A stretch of 64,000 nucleotides of DNA. Source: Bigelowiella natans CCMP2755 (Eukaryota; Cercozoa; Chlorarachniophyceae). The stretch spans positions 22,504 through 86,503 of the forward strand of contig ADNK01001273.1 of NCBI GenBank assembly GCA_000320545.1, written 5' to 3'. Positions 48,895 to 61,504 of the stretch are shown piece by piece. Below the pieces are notes generated by a model. It searched no databases and was not told the origin of the DNA. It saw only the letters and a program-made list of their open reading frames with translations. Within the stretch, counting starts at the first letter, position 1, and every line of letters starts with the position of its first letter. Both the position numbers and the translations under genes were made by a program.

Positions 48895-49488
48895 TTAGAT
48901 GATGAACTTCTTCAAGTTCGCACTTCCCATCATCATTTCTGCTCTCTTATTCACGTCGTCCTGTAAGACACAAGCACGTTAAGGAACACCGTGTTCAGAT
49001 CAATAGTATCTTTTGGCTCATTTATATTCAAGGTTTTACCGCAGTGAACGTAACAGTCTCCCCTGAACGTTCTGGGGCTTCGAAACTAATATCATCTACA
49101 ATTCGTTCGATAACCTACAACCAAAAAAAGAGTTGATGACGGTGAGATTTTATGACGTTTCAGCACCTGTTCAGGTCATATTGGCTCATCATCATCATCA
49201 TCATCATCATCATCACCGTGTGGAGTCGACGTGCTCCAATATCTTCCACAGAGGAATTGAGATCCGAAGAGACTCTTGCGATGGCACGGATAGCCTCTTC
49301 TTCAAATACCAGCGTAACACCCTCTGTTTTCATCAGCTCCACCTGATATCAATGGATTCCAAGATATTAATTTTTTAAAAAAAAATCCTGTTTGTGAATA
49401 CGGGAATATGCGTATATCATGATCCAGGCGGTTGCAATCAGAAAGTTTCTTTACGAATTTACCGAGATTTTAAGTTGGAAACAAATAA

Positions 49489-49528
<40 letters not shown>

Positions 49529-51169
49529 ACACGCACACACACGCACACGCACGCACAAAAGATAGAGATAGAGAGAGCGACCTGTTGCCGAATCAGGTTG
49601 TTCTCGGGCTCTGTTAGAATCCGGTAAAGATCCTGCAAATTGCGAACGGAGCTCAACATTTCAAGCAAAAGGAGTGGAAGAAAAGCGAAGCACACAGCAA
49701 AGAGGAAATTGTTTCGGAAAAGGATATGTACCTCCTGAGATAGTCCCTTCAGCTCCACCTTGAGTGGCAATCGACCCTGAAATTGTAATATTATTGAAAT
49801 GAAACTAATATTGCTTGGGAAACACATCAATACATCTTAAAAAGGCCTCTGCCTGCGCCACCAGTAGCAGCAGCACCACCACCACGAACACCATCACCTC
49901 TACTAATCGATATCAAGATATCCTCACCTGCAGTTCTGCTAAAAGGTCGGAAGGTTTGCATGCTGAGAAGGCGCCAGACGCTACAAAAAGGATGTGCTCC
50001 GTTGCAACATTGCCTGCGATAAAGGATAGAGGAGGATTTAGCTAGTTTGCTACAATGTGCTGCTGCTGCTGCCGACGAGTTTTGAATGTTAAATTCTAGG
50101 GGGTACCGTGCTTGGTATTGATCGTGCAGCCTTCTATGATTGGTAGCAAGTCACGCTGCACACCTACAGAAGACGTTGCGAGACAAGTAAGGGCGTTATA
50201 ATTCCAAGCATGAAAAATATAGAAAAAAAATGCTGTTCCTGACCTTCGGAAGATGCATCTCCAGAATGGCGATTTTCAGGGGAAGTGCAGATTTTATCAA
50301 TCTCGTCTATGAATACTATGCCGTCTTGCTCCACGGACTGTGAAAATGGAAGAATGCACCGGCAGTGATGTTAATTATAAAACGACGACATGTAAGGTTG
50401 TGTGTTGTTGCATTTGTTTTGCCTGGATCCCTGATACCATGATCACCCCTAACATAAAAGAAAGAGCTTACTCGAATAGCTTCCTGGGTCACATCTTCGG
50501 TCTTGATATGGTTCTCCATCTCCATTTCCTGGGGCAGCATCGCAATCACAACAACAAAACGATCGTGTGGTCAGTATCAAATGTCTAATCTAGAGCACGT
50601 AGCACAGTTCTCTGGATATATGCTCTCGAGAATGATTATGTGTGGGGGTCAACCTCAATAAGAGGCCGAGCTTCAGAGATGCGCATCTTCTTTTTCTCTG
50701 ATCTAAGCAAACCAAAAGGCAAAATTACATCTGGATAACATGAAGGCGGCTCCCACTTAGAGAAGGAACAATGAGCAATAATGTTGGAAATGATTTCACT
50801 CTATTTTAAGGAAGCTGATCCGCTTACCGACGCTGTGCCTGGGAGTATTTGCCGAACTTTGCCAGATGTTGAGCTGATTAATATTTACAGCATTTGATGA
50901 TAGTGCACGATCGAGTTCAGTGTGAAGAGGGAAAATTTTCTATCACGAAATTACAGTTAACTTGTTAGTTGCAGGATTTGTCTTGTCTGAGAAATCGTAA
51001 CTGACCGATGGTTTCCATGTTCTGCTCCGGCTCTTTAATTTGGACTTCGAAATCAATTTGCATGTCTTCGAGCTGCTCCGTGTATGTAGTGTTTGGAGGC
51101 ATCAGTGAGTAAAATAAACAAATATAGGAATGCTGGCTGTGTGGTGATCCTTGTGTTGTGTGTTGCGTG

Positions 51170-51208
<39 letters not shown>

Positions 51209-53039
51209 AGAGAGAGAGATAGAGCGTGCGGAGGACCTCTTTCTTTCGGAGATGCTCCCTCCATTTTTGAATATCGCCCTTCGATTGTCCCACCAGGCTA
51301 TCGCACAAAGTTGCATTTACATAATATTCATCTACAAATTGAAAGAAATCACTACCTTTTCAGAATCTTGTCTTCCACAGTTTTTTCGATTTGCTTCTTG
51401 AGCCGTTTTCTCAGTTTCGTCTTGGTCATGTTGATAGCAACCTCCACCTAGTAGTGGTGACGATGATGATGATGATAACAGTAAAATAAAAATAAACATC
51501 AGTTATACGAATACTGGTAAGCGAAACGTAATTGTGGCTGGCATGTTAGAAGGAGAGGGCCCAAGTGGTTTTGGATTGTTTCAATAAAATTTACCAGATC
51601 TCTGATGATTTGGTCTACATCCCGTCCATGGAACCTGACAGACATTCGGAACTCACTCATAAAAATCCACGCTTCGTTACTCTGCTGAGACGTTTGTCCC
51701 ATCGAATAATTTACCCGATTTCTGTAAACTTGGTTGCCTCAACCTTGATGAATGGAGATTGGGAGAGCTTGGATAGTCTCCTGGCAATCTCTGTTTTCCC
51801 CACTCCTGTTGGCCCAACCATTAAAATGTTTTTGGGCATAACCTTAACACAGGCAAGCCCGAATCAGACCAAAATTAAGTCGTTCCCATGGATCGTCAGT
51901 CCTTTTTACCTCTTCTTTAAGATCCTCGGGAAGTCGGTGGCGACGCCAACGGTTACCTTCGCAAGAAAAAAACGAATCATAAACGACTGGTTTGCGACCA
52001 TCGTTTATCTCAAATTTGAATGGTATACGATATGCAACAGCGACGGTTTTCTTCGCATCCCGTTGACCGACAATGTAACGATCCAGCTGAGCCATTACCT
52101 ACCCAAACGACAAAAAGCAGGAAGTTTTTAGTGCCAGAGGCCAGCACCCTCACGATTCCATGCACAGTATGATGCTATCCGTATCGTCTTAAGATGAGGA
52201 TTACTTCTCTTGGTTTTAAATCGGCTGCGTCGGTCTCTTCCTCTACGGTCTCCTCAGCATCACCTTCATGATCGATAGCAGCACTTGTTCCACCTGACGT
52301 AGATAAACAACACACATGCCATATCACCTTCATCATACAGCAAATCGAAAATCGAAGTATATCTTGGGCTTACCACCGGAATTCTTCTAAGCATTGATCC
52401 CGGGGAGGACATACCAATATGAGCATCATAATATCAGTAGATTGAATATTTCAGAATTGTTGAGCATTAGTAATTAGTAATCATTGGTCAAATGCAGAAA
52501 ATAGCGAATCAAAAACCTCATCTTGCTCCCCTTCTTCTGCAGCAACTTCTCCCATTGCCACAATCCGGCCTGACGCACTCAAGTCCTCATTAACTTTTCG
52601 TTCTATGAAAGCCGCTACAACCTATTCGTTTGGGTACTCGTTAATCATTCTGTGATAGCTGCCTCACCGGAACTATCCTACCATCAAATTTATGCACCAT
52701 GAAACACCTCCAAAGTACCTCTTCAGTTTCTATCGAGGTTGGCCTTGCGCTTTGTACGTGAGAACCTGTAGCAAAGCCTCTAAAGCAGGAACCGAATGTG
52801 GAAAGCGACGTCGAGAAGACGGAGAGTGGGGGGGCTAATGAGGACGTCTTCGCCTCAACTGATCGCGCCCACGCTAAACCAGAAAAGGCTGTGGTGAAAA
52901 CAAAGAGCCAGTAGTCAGTAGAAGACCATTCAAAATGTTCAATCGAACACACTTCAGAAGGTATAAAAGCGATATTATGCCTCCTTGCACAGAGAGCCGC
53001 AAGTTGCGTCGATGGGTTCTCTTTTCTTCGAGCATGCAT
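48895..53039 (-). CDS. hslU: HslU, ATPase subunit of the HslUV protease
   Basis: Twenty-two minus-strand exons sum to 1836 nt (611 residues): 52668-53039, 52517-52621, 52374-52386, 52205-52293, 52029-52098, 51910-51956, 51715-51842, 51595-51634, 51356-51447, 51237-51297, 51006-51072, 50828-50873, 50654-50702, 50472-50528, 50244-50337, 50107-50163, 49928-50013, 49732-49776, 49582-49632, 49217-49342, 49040-49114, 48895-48960. Motifs: [13 protein letters not shown], Walker [27 protein letters not shown], the I-domain, Walker [11 protein letters not shown], sensor region [22 protein letters not shown], and a C terminus ending FII that should dock into HslV. Residues 1-125 hold a basic mitochondrial-type leader (FRGFATGS); an acidic insert precedes the AAA+ core. 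Start ATG 53039 is provisional. HslU unfolds proteins for HslV, usually in the matrix of protist mitochondria. Confidence 0.92.
49493..49525. repeat. (TC)n microsatellite in an hslU intron
   Basis: Pure TC run, antisense (GA)n in the direction of transcription, followed by a (CA)-rich tract, within the intron between exons 49217-49342 and 49582-49632. Confidence 0.85.
52374..52386 (-). other. hslU: 13-nt microexon of hslU
   Basis: Needed to carry the frame from phase 0 at the end of exon 52517-52621 to phase 1 at the start of exon 52205-52293. It is flanked by tag on the 5' side and gtaagc on the 3' side, and encodes four residues plus one base (KNSG). Without it the next exon reads into a stop. 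Confidence 0.6.
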
Positions 53040-54572
53040 AATCGTTGTTTACCAAATTATCCTCAAATGTGGAGTGTTGGTCAATAAGAATGATATAGGT
53101 GACTGGTTCGAAAATGTCACCCAAGAGGTCAAAAGACAGGGAGGGTTGCATAGGTTACCTCTAAGCGTGGTCCTGCTGCAAGCTCTCATCGCCATTGCAG
53201 AAGTTCAGATTTGATAGTTCCAAATTCGAATCAGCATTTAACGAAATCCAGTCAATTTTCACTCCATCGGTTACATCTGATAGTAAGTCCTTCCAAACCA
53301 CGACCCTTTCTGCCATACTTTAATTTTAGGCTGGCATATTTACGACTCCTACATGTGCCTAGAAGAATACCCATGAGTTCCTTCTCTCCGTCATGGAAGA
53401 ATTGTTGTCTCATGTGAAACTGGTAAAATTCCACTAATGTTCCACATGTTAAGTCGCGAAGGGGTATCCGCAGGGTAGATTCTCTTGCTTTCTTTCTTCG
53501 TTCAACCACCCTATGGCTGCGATTGGGCCCAACAACAACATGAAGTCTGATGTTTCCACATGAAATTTTAATCTAAACGGAATCAGGCTCTCTCAATCAC
53601 GGAAAGGCGAGAACTCGCCATGAAAAAGAAGGAAATTCCCGCGCAAATCAGCTGACGCCAACCTACATACCTACATCAATTGTCTAAATTTCTTAGATGT
53701 TCACTCGATGATGATCTTCCATCCCCGTACACCAAAAAAAGCACTGGAGATCTTTTGAGGCTTATCGCTGCCTCATTCCGTCCTGTCTCACCAGTCGAAA
53801 TCCCAGGAAATACAAGAAAACCCAGTGGAAAAGAAGGCTCCTGCAATTGGTTTTCCCAAAAAAATACTGAGTTGTTTGCTTTTCAGGCATACGACAACAG
53901 TTCCGTGATGACGCATGTCCCCAATTACTGATCTTTCGGGGGTTTTGACCTTTTGAGGGGCGACAGGCTGCGCCCAATTTGACACAATCGGCTTCAAACG
54001 ATCGATTCCCCTCTGATACGAGGAAGGTCGCTGCTTTTCTCCCTACATCCTTTCAAAAACTTTTCCTGGTCTTGGTGGGTTTCTTATTTTGTCCGGGGGA
54101 ACCTCGGATGACTAAGATCAAAAGGATGTGGACAACTCGGGGGGGCCACTTCCCGCTCAGAAGAAGAATTTTAGATGGAAGGATCAACTCTTTTTTTTTA
54201 ATCCATTGTTTATTAGCTTATTACTACAGAAAAACTATAAGCTTTTCACCCTTCTAGTAGCCAATTTTCAGAAAAATGCGGACGGGTGAATATTGTCCGC
54301 TAGTTTTATATTAAACATGTCTACTTCGGTGTCACACGAGCGTTGCGCCAATTCCATTTCAATAGTTGGCGTGTTCACGATCCAGTCTGACAATAGATAG
54401 TATGATGCAGCTCTATACAGAGCGTCACTATTTTTCAAGTTTGAGGCAAACGTGACTAATCTTAATGTAATGTAACAGAGTTGAGGGGAATCGTTTCTGG
54501 GGATCATTTTCACCTTCTGCTTCAACCACTTTCTGCCCCTTGGAACTGGAGATTTTGTAAGTCTCGAGTCAA
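53040..54572. other. Divergent gap between hslU and the SPRY gene
   Basis: Contains a minus-strand open frame of about 85 codons (53252-53509, LVEFYQFHMRQQFFHDG) that looks possibly coding but matches no family I know. It may be an upstream hslU exon or a small gene. Nothing else stands out. Promoters of both flanking genes should lie here. Confidence 0.3.
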
Positions 54573-56203
54573 ATGTTTGGGCCGGGAAGTGGGGGTGCAG
54601 TCTTGGTCGATGTCAAGGTTATCGAGAAAGAAAACCACGATGATTTATCGGGGCGCCAGAGTCAACTTTGGGTGCTTGTTGATTCAACCGTCCGGATGGT
54701 TAAGAAACAGATTGCGGACAAATTCAGTATTGCGACCGACGAACAGACAATTCTTTTTCGAGGAAGAATATTAGATGATAATCAGACAATGCAAGAGTGC
54801 GGCATTCGAGGTATTGGGAAGGAAGTAGCAAGCCTTGTAGTTGTACAAAAGCGGTTGCGACAAGAAGTTAGTGGAAGCCACGCTCAAATTCCCGAAGATA
54901 CTAAGCGCGTCATATTCCATTGGGATCCCAAGAGGAAAGGAAGCAAATACCAACTGGACACCCCGAAACTGAGGACTTGGTTTCACCACGGTTCTTGGCA
55001 AACAATTCAAGGTGGAAGGAGTGGCTCACAGAAGAATGTTGTTGGAAGATGTAGAAATGTCCCCAATTATCTAATATAATACGTGTATCATCTTCATGTG
55101 ATTTGTATCATATGTATTCTCCCTACTTAAATGACGCTAATTGCAGGTGACATGGTGTTCCCCCCTGACTCTGGGAAGTGGTATTGGGAATTGAAGTTCA
55201 CACATGTGAGCCTAAAACAAAACTCCTTCGCGGCGGTTGTAGGTCAGAATTAAGAGAAGAAGCTCCTCTTCTTTTCATCGATTATTAACAACTTCCGTGG
55301 ATAATTTAGGCGTGGTCCCTGAAGGACCTTTCTCTAGTAAGGCGAATCAACCAATTGGGTGGCAAAAGGTTCTCTTATTTTGCAACTGCCTTCCCCCGAT
55401 ATTTTTTTAAAATCTATTTTTGACTTCTTTTTTGACCTCGATTTCACACAACAGCAGACATACAATATGTCACATCGACTCACATGCACTACCACCACCA
55501 CTACTACTTTAGTATGTACGTGTGTATATAAGACTTTGTATGTGTTCACAAGAAGCTGAATGCTTTCATCATCATCATCATCCAAACTCCTCGAAATATG
55601 TGTAGGTGGCTGGATGGGGCCTAGTTATTGGCACTGGACAGAGCTTGCACAAGGGTGGGACATTGGAATACGGCCAAAGCTCTAGCGGCCAAAGCTCTAG
55701 CGGTCCAACCTTCGGCCCATTCATAAAGAAAAACGATGTCATAGGGGTGCTTCTCGATATGGATCATGGCACGATCGCCTTCTTCCGGTAGTAAATAGCG
55801 CTACTACATACAGCCAACAAGCAAGATGACGACAACGACGACGTGTGTTGAGAAAGTCTCTCGAATTTTGACACAATTGTTTTTGTCCTCGCTTTACTAC
55901 TTCGCAGCAATGGAAAGTCACTGGGCGAGGCGTTCAGTGGGATAGCGTCAACGGTACGGCCTGCCATGTCTTGCATTCAGCAGCAAGCCGCCTCCCTGAT
56001 GCATCCAGATTCCTCGCGCGCCTCCAGTGATGGGTTAGAGAATGGGATGTACGTTAAAGGGAGCGGAGGTCCTCAACGTGTGGTGAAACAACTAGCCGCC
56101 GCCGAAAGAGGAGCTAGCAAGCGGGAGTTGAAAAGATCGAGCATTAGTAGCGGGAGCAACAGCTTTTCGTGGTGCCGGCCGACTAGGTAGGAAGAACACC
56201 CAG

Positions 56204-56241
<38 letters not shown>

Positions 56242-57417
56242 CAAACACATTGGCTTTCTTTCACGAAGCGATGAATAATGTTAAGAGTTTTTTGCAATGT
56301 CCCTCCTCCTCTTCCTCCTCCTCCTTCATCAAGATGTGTGTAAGTTGTGACTTGTACTTCTTGACAAATATGTAGGTCTGGGATCACATTAGACGCCAAT
56401 AGACGAGTGGTGAGTTAAACCCTCTTTTCCCTCTCTCCAATCGCTTGGAGGGCTAAACTCATTTTTTTATAACAAATCAAACACACACACACACGCACAC
56501 ACGCAAGCATATACATATATTCATATTATACGGTGTTTCCCCTATTGAGTGTTTGCACCCATTCTCATGGTTGCTTTGTTGTTTTTGTTGTTACCAGGCT
56601 CAGAGTTGCTTGGGAGGCTGGGTGACTGTCATCGGGGACAAGGTTTTAGTAAATCTTCGATGAGAAAAATGTGATGATTGGGGCATGATGATACAAATTA
56701 ATGATGATGATGACGACGACGATGATGATGTCTAGCAACGATGATGTCTTTTCCCAAATAACTCGGCATGATTCCACAGCCGTATATCGGTCATTTATAC
56801 TTCCTTCCATTTTCACCTCCCCCCCCCCCCCCCCCCCTCTCCCTCTACTTCTAAATTTACCAGGTATTTATGCCTGGCACGGGCGTCCATACATGGGAAA
56901 TCACGCTGACAAATATAGACAAGGAGAAGAATGTGTTCGCATGCGTCGTCGGCGTCGTTCCTGCAAACGAATCCGCCATCACCTCGAGCAACCAGCCCAT
57001 TGGGTGGAAAAAGGTACTTTCTACTTTATGTACTAATACTTTTGTTGTATCTGGTAATAAGATTATAATCGAATGTGCCATAGCGCGGCTTTTAAGAGGG
57101 GAGAAACATCAGTGTCGCTCGTTATTTCGACACATCTAATTGAATTCGTGAACAACCCTCTTCCTCCTTATCCTCATCCTAACACTCGCTAATTCAAGGT
57201 CGATGGCTGGGGTCTGGTTGTGGGTACCGGTGAGTTGCTGCATAAGTCCACAGGCAGAAGCTATCCCGGTAGTAGTAGTAGTAGTAGTAGTAGTAGAAGT
57301 AGCAGTGGTGGTGGTGGTGGTGGTGGTTGGCGAAGTCAATCGTCGTGTCTTAATACAGTGGTGCTAGAGCAAGTAATGTTACTATCATGATAATAGTAGT
57401 GATCCAAAAGAGCGTGC

Positions 57418-57453
<36 letters not shown>

Positions 57454-58737
57454 GATGGGTGAGTGTGTTACTATTGCATATATCTCCTTCATTTTTGCTT
57501 CATCAAACAAAAAAAGGTGGCGTACCAACTCCCGAATTCCAGTCACGCGACCGCGTAGGCGTCGTTTACGACTCGAATAGAGGTTCTCTTCCCTCCCGCC
57601 ACGCTCATCAGCACGACACATCGATTCATTCATTTATTCGTCCGCATTGGCAACGATTGAAAGCACCTCAGTAGAGTGTTGTGGCATGTTATTGTTATCC
57701 GGCAGGAACCATTTCTTTCCATCGCAACGGCTTGGATCTAGGAGTTGCATTCGAAAGTACAGATACGCACATACTCACGTCACACACAATATCTCTTTCT
57801 CTCCCCCCCTCCTCTCCCATGGTACATACACTGAATTATATCTTCAACTGCCACTACAACAACAACAACTACTACTACTACTACTTATCAGGTATCCGCG
57901 TTCCAATTCGTGCAGCACTATCCTGCATACAGACGCAGGAGACGAAATTGCAAGCACCCGCATCTTGGGGTGAGTGAGAGTGAGTGAGTGGGTGGATGAA
58001 TGAATGGTCATCTAGCCAAATTATAATGATGATAGCGATGATAATAATAATGATGCGATGATGATGATGATGATTGCGGTGGTTGTGGATAAAATGACTC
58101 CACGTTTTCTTTGTTCTACAAATCCACTCCACTTGTCGCCGCCACCAGTTTTTTGTTGGCATCCAATCACTCATTTCTCCTCGATTGTTATCAAACCTGT
58201 CGCTCCACCGTCAATTCGTATTCCCACTCTCCCACCACTTGCTGCTGTCGAATGCTATCATTACGGTGATTTTTTTGTAAAATTTTATATATATTCTCGT
58301 TGTTCTCCCTACTCAGAAGGGTCATCCGGAAGTAGGATCGCCTCCCCATCGAAGTCCCTGAACGCCAGCTTCGATGACGGGAAGAATCTGGAATTCCACC
58401 CCCAGAACAATCAGTCCTCCTCTTCGTCATCAAGTCTTGTCGGGGGTGGGAATGGAATTGAGGATATCAACCCCTTTTCAGATGCTGCTGCTAAGAGTAG
58501 TAGCAGTAGTAGGCGGAGTAAACGCGAGTTTCGGTGGCAGCGCCCATCGTCCAATGGCAGTGATGTCACCGTGAGTAAGGACGGCAAGGAGACAAGAGGA
58601 GGTGATGATGATCATGATGATGACGATAATGATGAATAAACAGCGTAGTAGAAGAAGTAGCAGTGGCGATATGTTCTGGCCTTTCAACCGCCGGTTTATA
58701 AAATGATAGACTCTACAGTGGTGGGTAGCTCTCTCTC

Positions 58738-58782
<45 letters not shown>

Positions 58783-58920
58783 AATTGGCCCTGGTGGCAT
58801 CATAGAACAGTTTCAAATAAAGAACTCCTCCTGTGCAAATGAAACCCGAAACAAACGATGATGCGCTGTTCTGGGACACAGCTTTTCATCGGTTATGAAG
58901 AAATCGTTCTTCATTATTAA

Positions 58921-58953
<33 letters not shown>

Positions 58954-59931
58954 GTTCGCCATCCTGTAGGTTCGAGTTCATGGAGGACATTGTTCGGAGA
59001 TACAATCTTCCATCCTCGATCGGGCGCTTATGAATGGGAGGTATGTACCCATCATCTTGCGTAGTAAGCGGGAGATTTGCTTACATTTGCTCCTGATCTT
59101 TCCCCCGCCCCCCCGGGCTCTGTTCTGCTCTTAGGTACTCCTCACACGCTTGTATCTCCGATCGAATACTTTTGGCGTGGTGCTGGGTAAGGATAAACGT
59201 TGTTGTTAGTCATTGACGCTGCTTGTTGCGGGCGTGTTCGAATGTGTGCACGTGTGTGTGAGTGAGTCATAAATGTCATACACATCGTGTTAGTATCAGC
59301 ATCATCGTGATCGTAGCATATGCTCTGCCGTGGTATCATCACAGGTGTCGTTCCTGCGTCGTACACGCAGACAGGGTCAGGAAGCAATCAGCCCGTGGGA
59401 TGGAAGGTAAGAGAAATGCGACGACGACGGATACGACACCGTTGCGGAGGAGGAGTGAGGAGAGGAGGAAGAGGAAAAGGAGGAATAAATTATGGATGCT
59501 GCTCCTGCGCCTACGAAATGATGATGATAATGATGATGATGAGGATGTAGAAACGGGTTCATCATCATCACCTCTTCCTTTCATTTTATTCAATCCGAAA
59601 GAGGCTGTTACAGATTCAAAACACCAACTGAGATGTGACATGTATGTATCAAGGCGGTGCCCGGATGGTCGTTAGTCTCTGGTACTGGCCAAAAACTTCA
59701 TCAGGTCACCCTTGTCGTCGTCGTCGTCGTCATCATCAATCAATCCACATCATCATTAGCATGAACCGCTGCTGTGAGTTTGACGTGATATTATACCCAA
59801 CCATTTCCAGTCTGGTGCGCTGCCGTATGTGCAAGGAGATGGCTTTGTGCGTGGAGAGAAAGTGGGAGTGCGGTTGGACACGGACGCCGGTAACAACATG
59901 CAGTCAGTCAGTCAGTCAGTCATCACAGCTT

Positions 59932-59970
<39 letters not shown>

Positions 59971-60339
59971 TAACGACGACGATGATGATGATGATGATGC
60001 GTGATAATCAACGATGATAACCGGAGAACTCAAAACCAAATGAGAGCTAGTTTCTCAATGAAATTAAATTCCTCTCGCTTTCACCGGCGCTCTGAGATTA
60101 TCTACCTTGCTTCGTCAACTACGTGCTATTGCATGCACGAATCGGCTTTCCCAGCCTCTCTTTGCCTTGGGGGCCTTTTTTTTTTTCCTTTAGCATTTAT
60201 GGCTGCTCCTCCTCAACTCTTTCTCATCGTCCATTTCCTCACTCTGCTTTTCTATCCATCAGGAACGTTGGAATTCTTCAAGAACGGTAGGCCTCTTGGA
60301 GTAGCGTTTACGGTAGTACTCAGAGTAGTAGTAGTAGTG

Positions 60340-60371
<32 letters not shown>

Positions 60372-60817
60372 TGTAGTAGTTGTAGGAGTAGTAGTAGTAG
60401 AGGAACGATAAGGGGCCCTGGAAGACACGGACAAGAGTTTCGAAGGAGGAAAAAAATGATGGTCTTTTTTTGTGCTTCAATACTTCTCCGTCTCCTCATC
60501 GTTACCATAGTCCTCATAATCCTCATATTCACCACCATCATCATCATTATCACCATTATCAGGGCATCTGCGTCGCGGTCAGACCCGCCTTAAGCTGCAT
60601 CCAAAATCAAACCACGATCCTGTACTCCCCACCCGTTACGAAGCTGCTGAGGTACAGAGAGGGAGGAAAGGAGAGGGGTGGTTTTGTTTGTCCTGCAAGT
60701 CTCCTTCAGGGAGTTTCTCGCAGCTGGGCTAGTCTGTATCTCCTTTCCTGCAAATACTCTTTCCTCTTTTCCTCCTTCTCGTTATCACTTAAGACAGCGA
60801 TTCTATGGTGGTTATAC

Positions 60818-60852
<35 letters not shown>

Positions 60853-60858
60853 GCAGCC

Positions 60859-60893
<35 letters not shown>

Positions 60894-61470
60894 TGCAGCT
60901 GTGCCCTCGTCGTGTTGCTCCATGTTTTTGCCAAATAATACTATTATTTCTACTCGCCGCATCATCACAATCATGTAGTGGTCCAAAGCAGCGTGCGGTT
61001 TCCTCCCCCCTCGACAACATGGATAGAAAAGGTGAGGACGACGACGACAACGATGATGATGATGATGATGATGATGGTGGTAGTAGTGGGTGGTATGGTG
61101 GTGCATATGTTAGGATTACATTTACCCCTATTTTTCCCATAGATCGCGTGCTTACTTCTGTACCAATGTTATACAACAACATAGCGATTAGTAGCAGTAA
61201 ATTGTATCGGGCCATAGCAAGCAGCAAGAAGCTTCGATGTTCTTTTTTTCACGATTTTGAATCTGCAGGAAACCAACAAAGAGAGAAGAGAGAGCCTGTG
61301 GCAGGGTGGGGATGGAAACTAGTAGCAGCTGGAAAGGCCGCAGGTATTACTACTACTACTACTACTACCACTACTACAAATAACGCAATATGCCAACAAA
61401 CCTTCGGTTCTTGCCGCGGCCATCAAAGGGCAATTAACATCGTTCTTTTTGTTGTTGCTGCTGTTGTTGT

Positions 61471-61504
<34 letters not shown>

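Noticed and set aside
60259-60556. Poly-Tyr, poly-Thr and poly-Leu frames opposite the SPRY gene
   Set aside because: They are translations of (GTA)n and similar microsatellites in introns.
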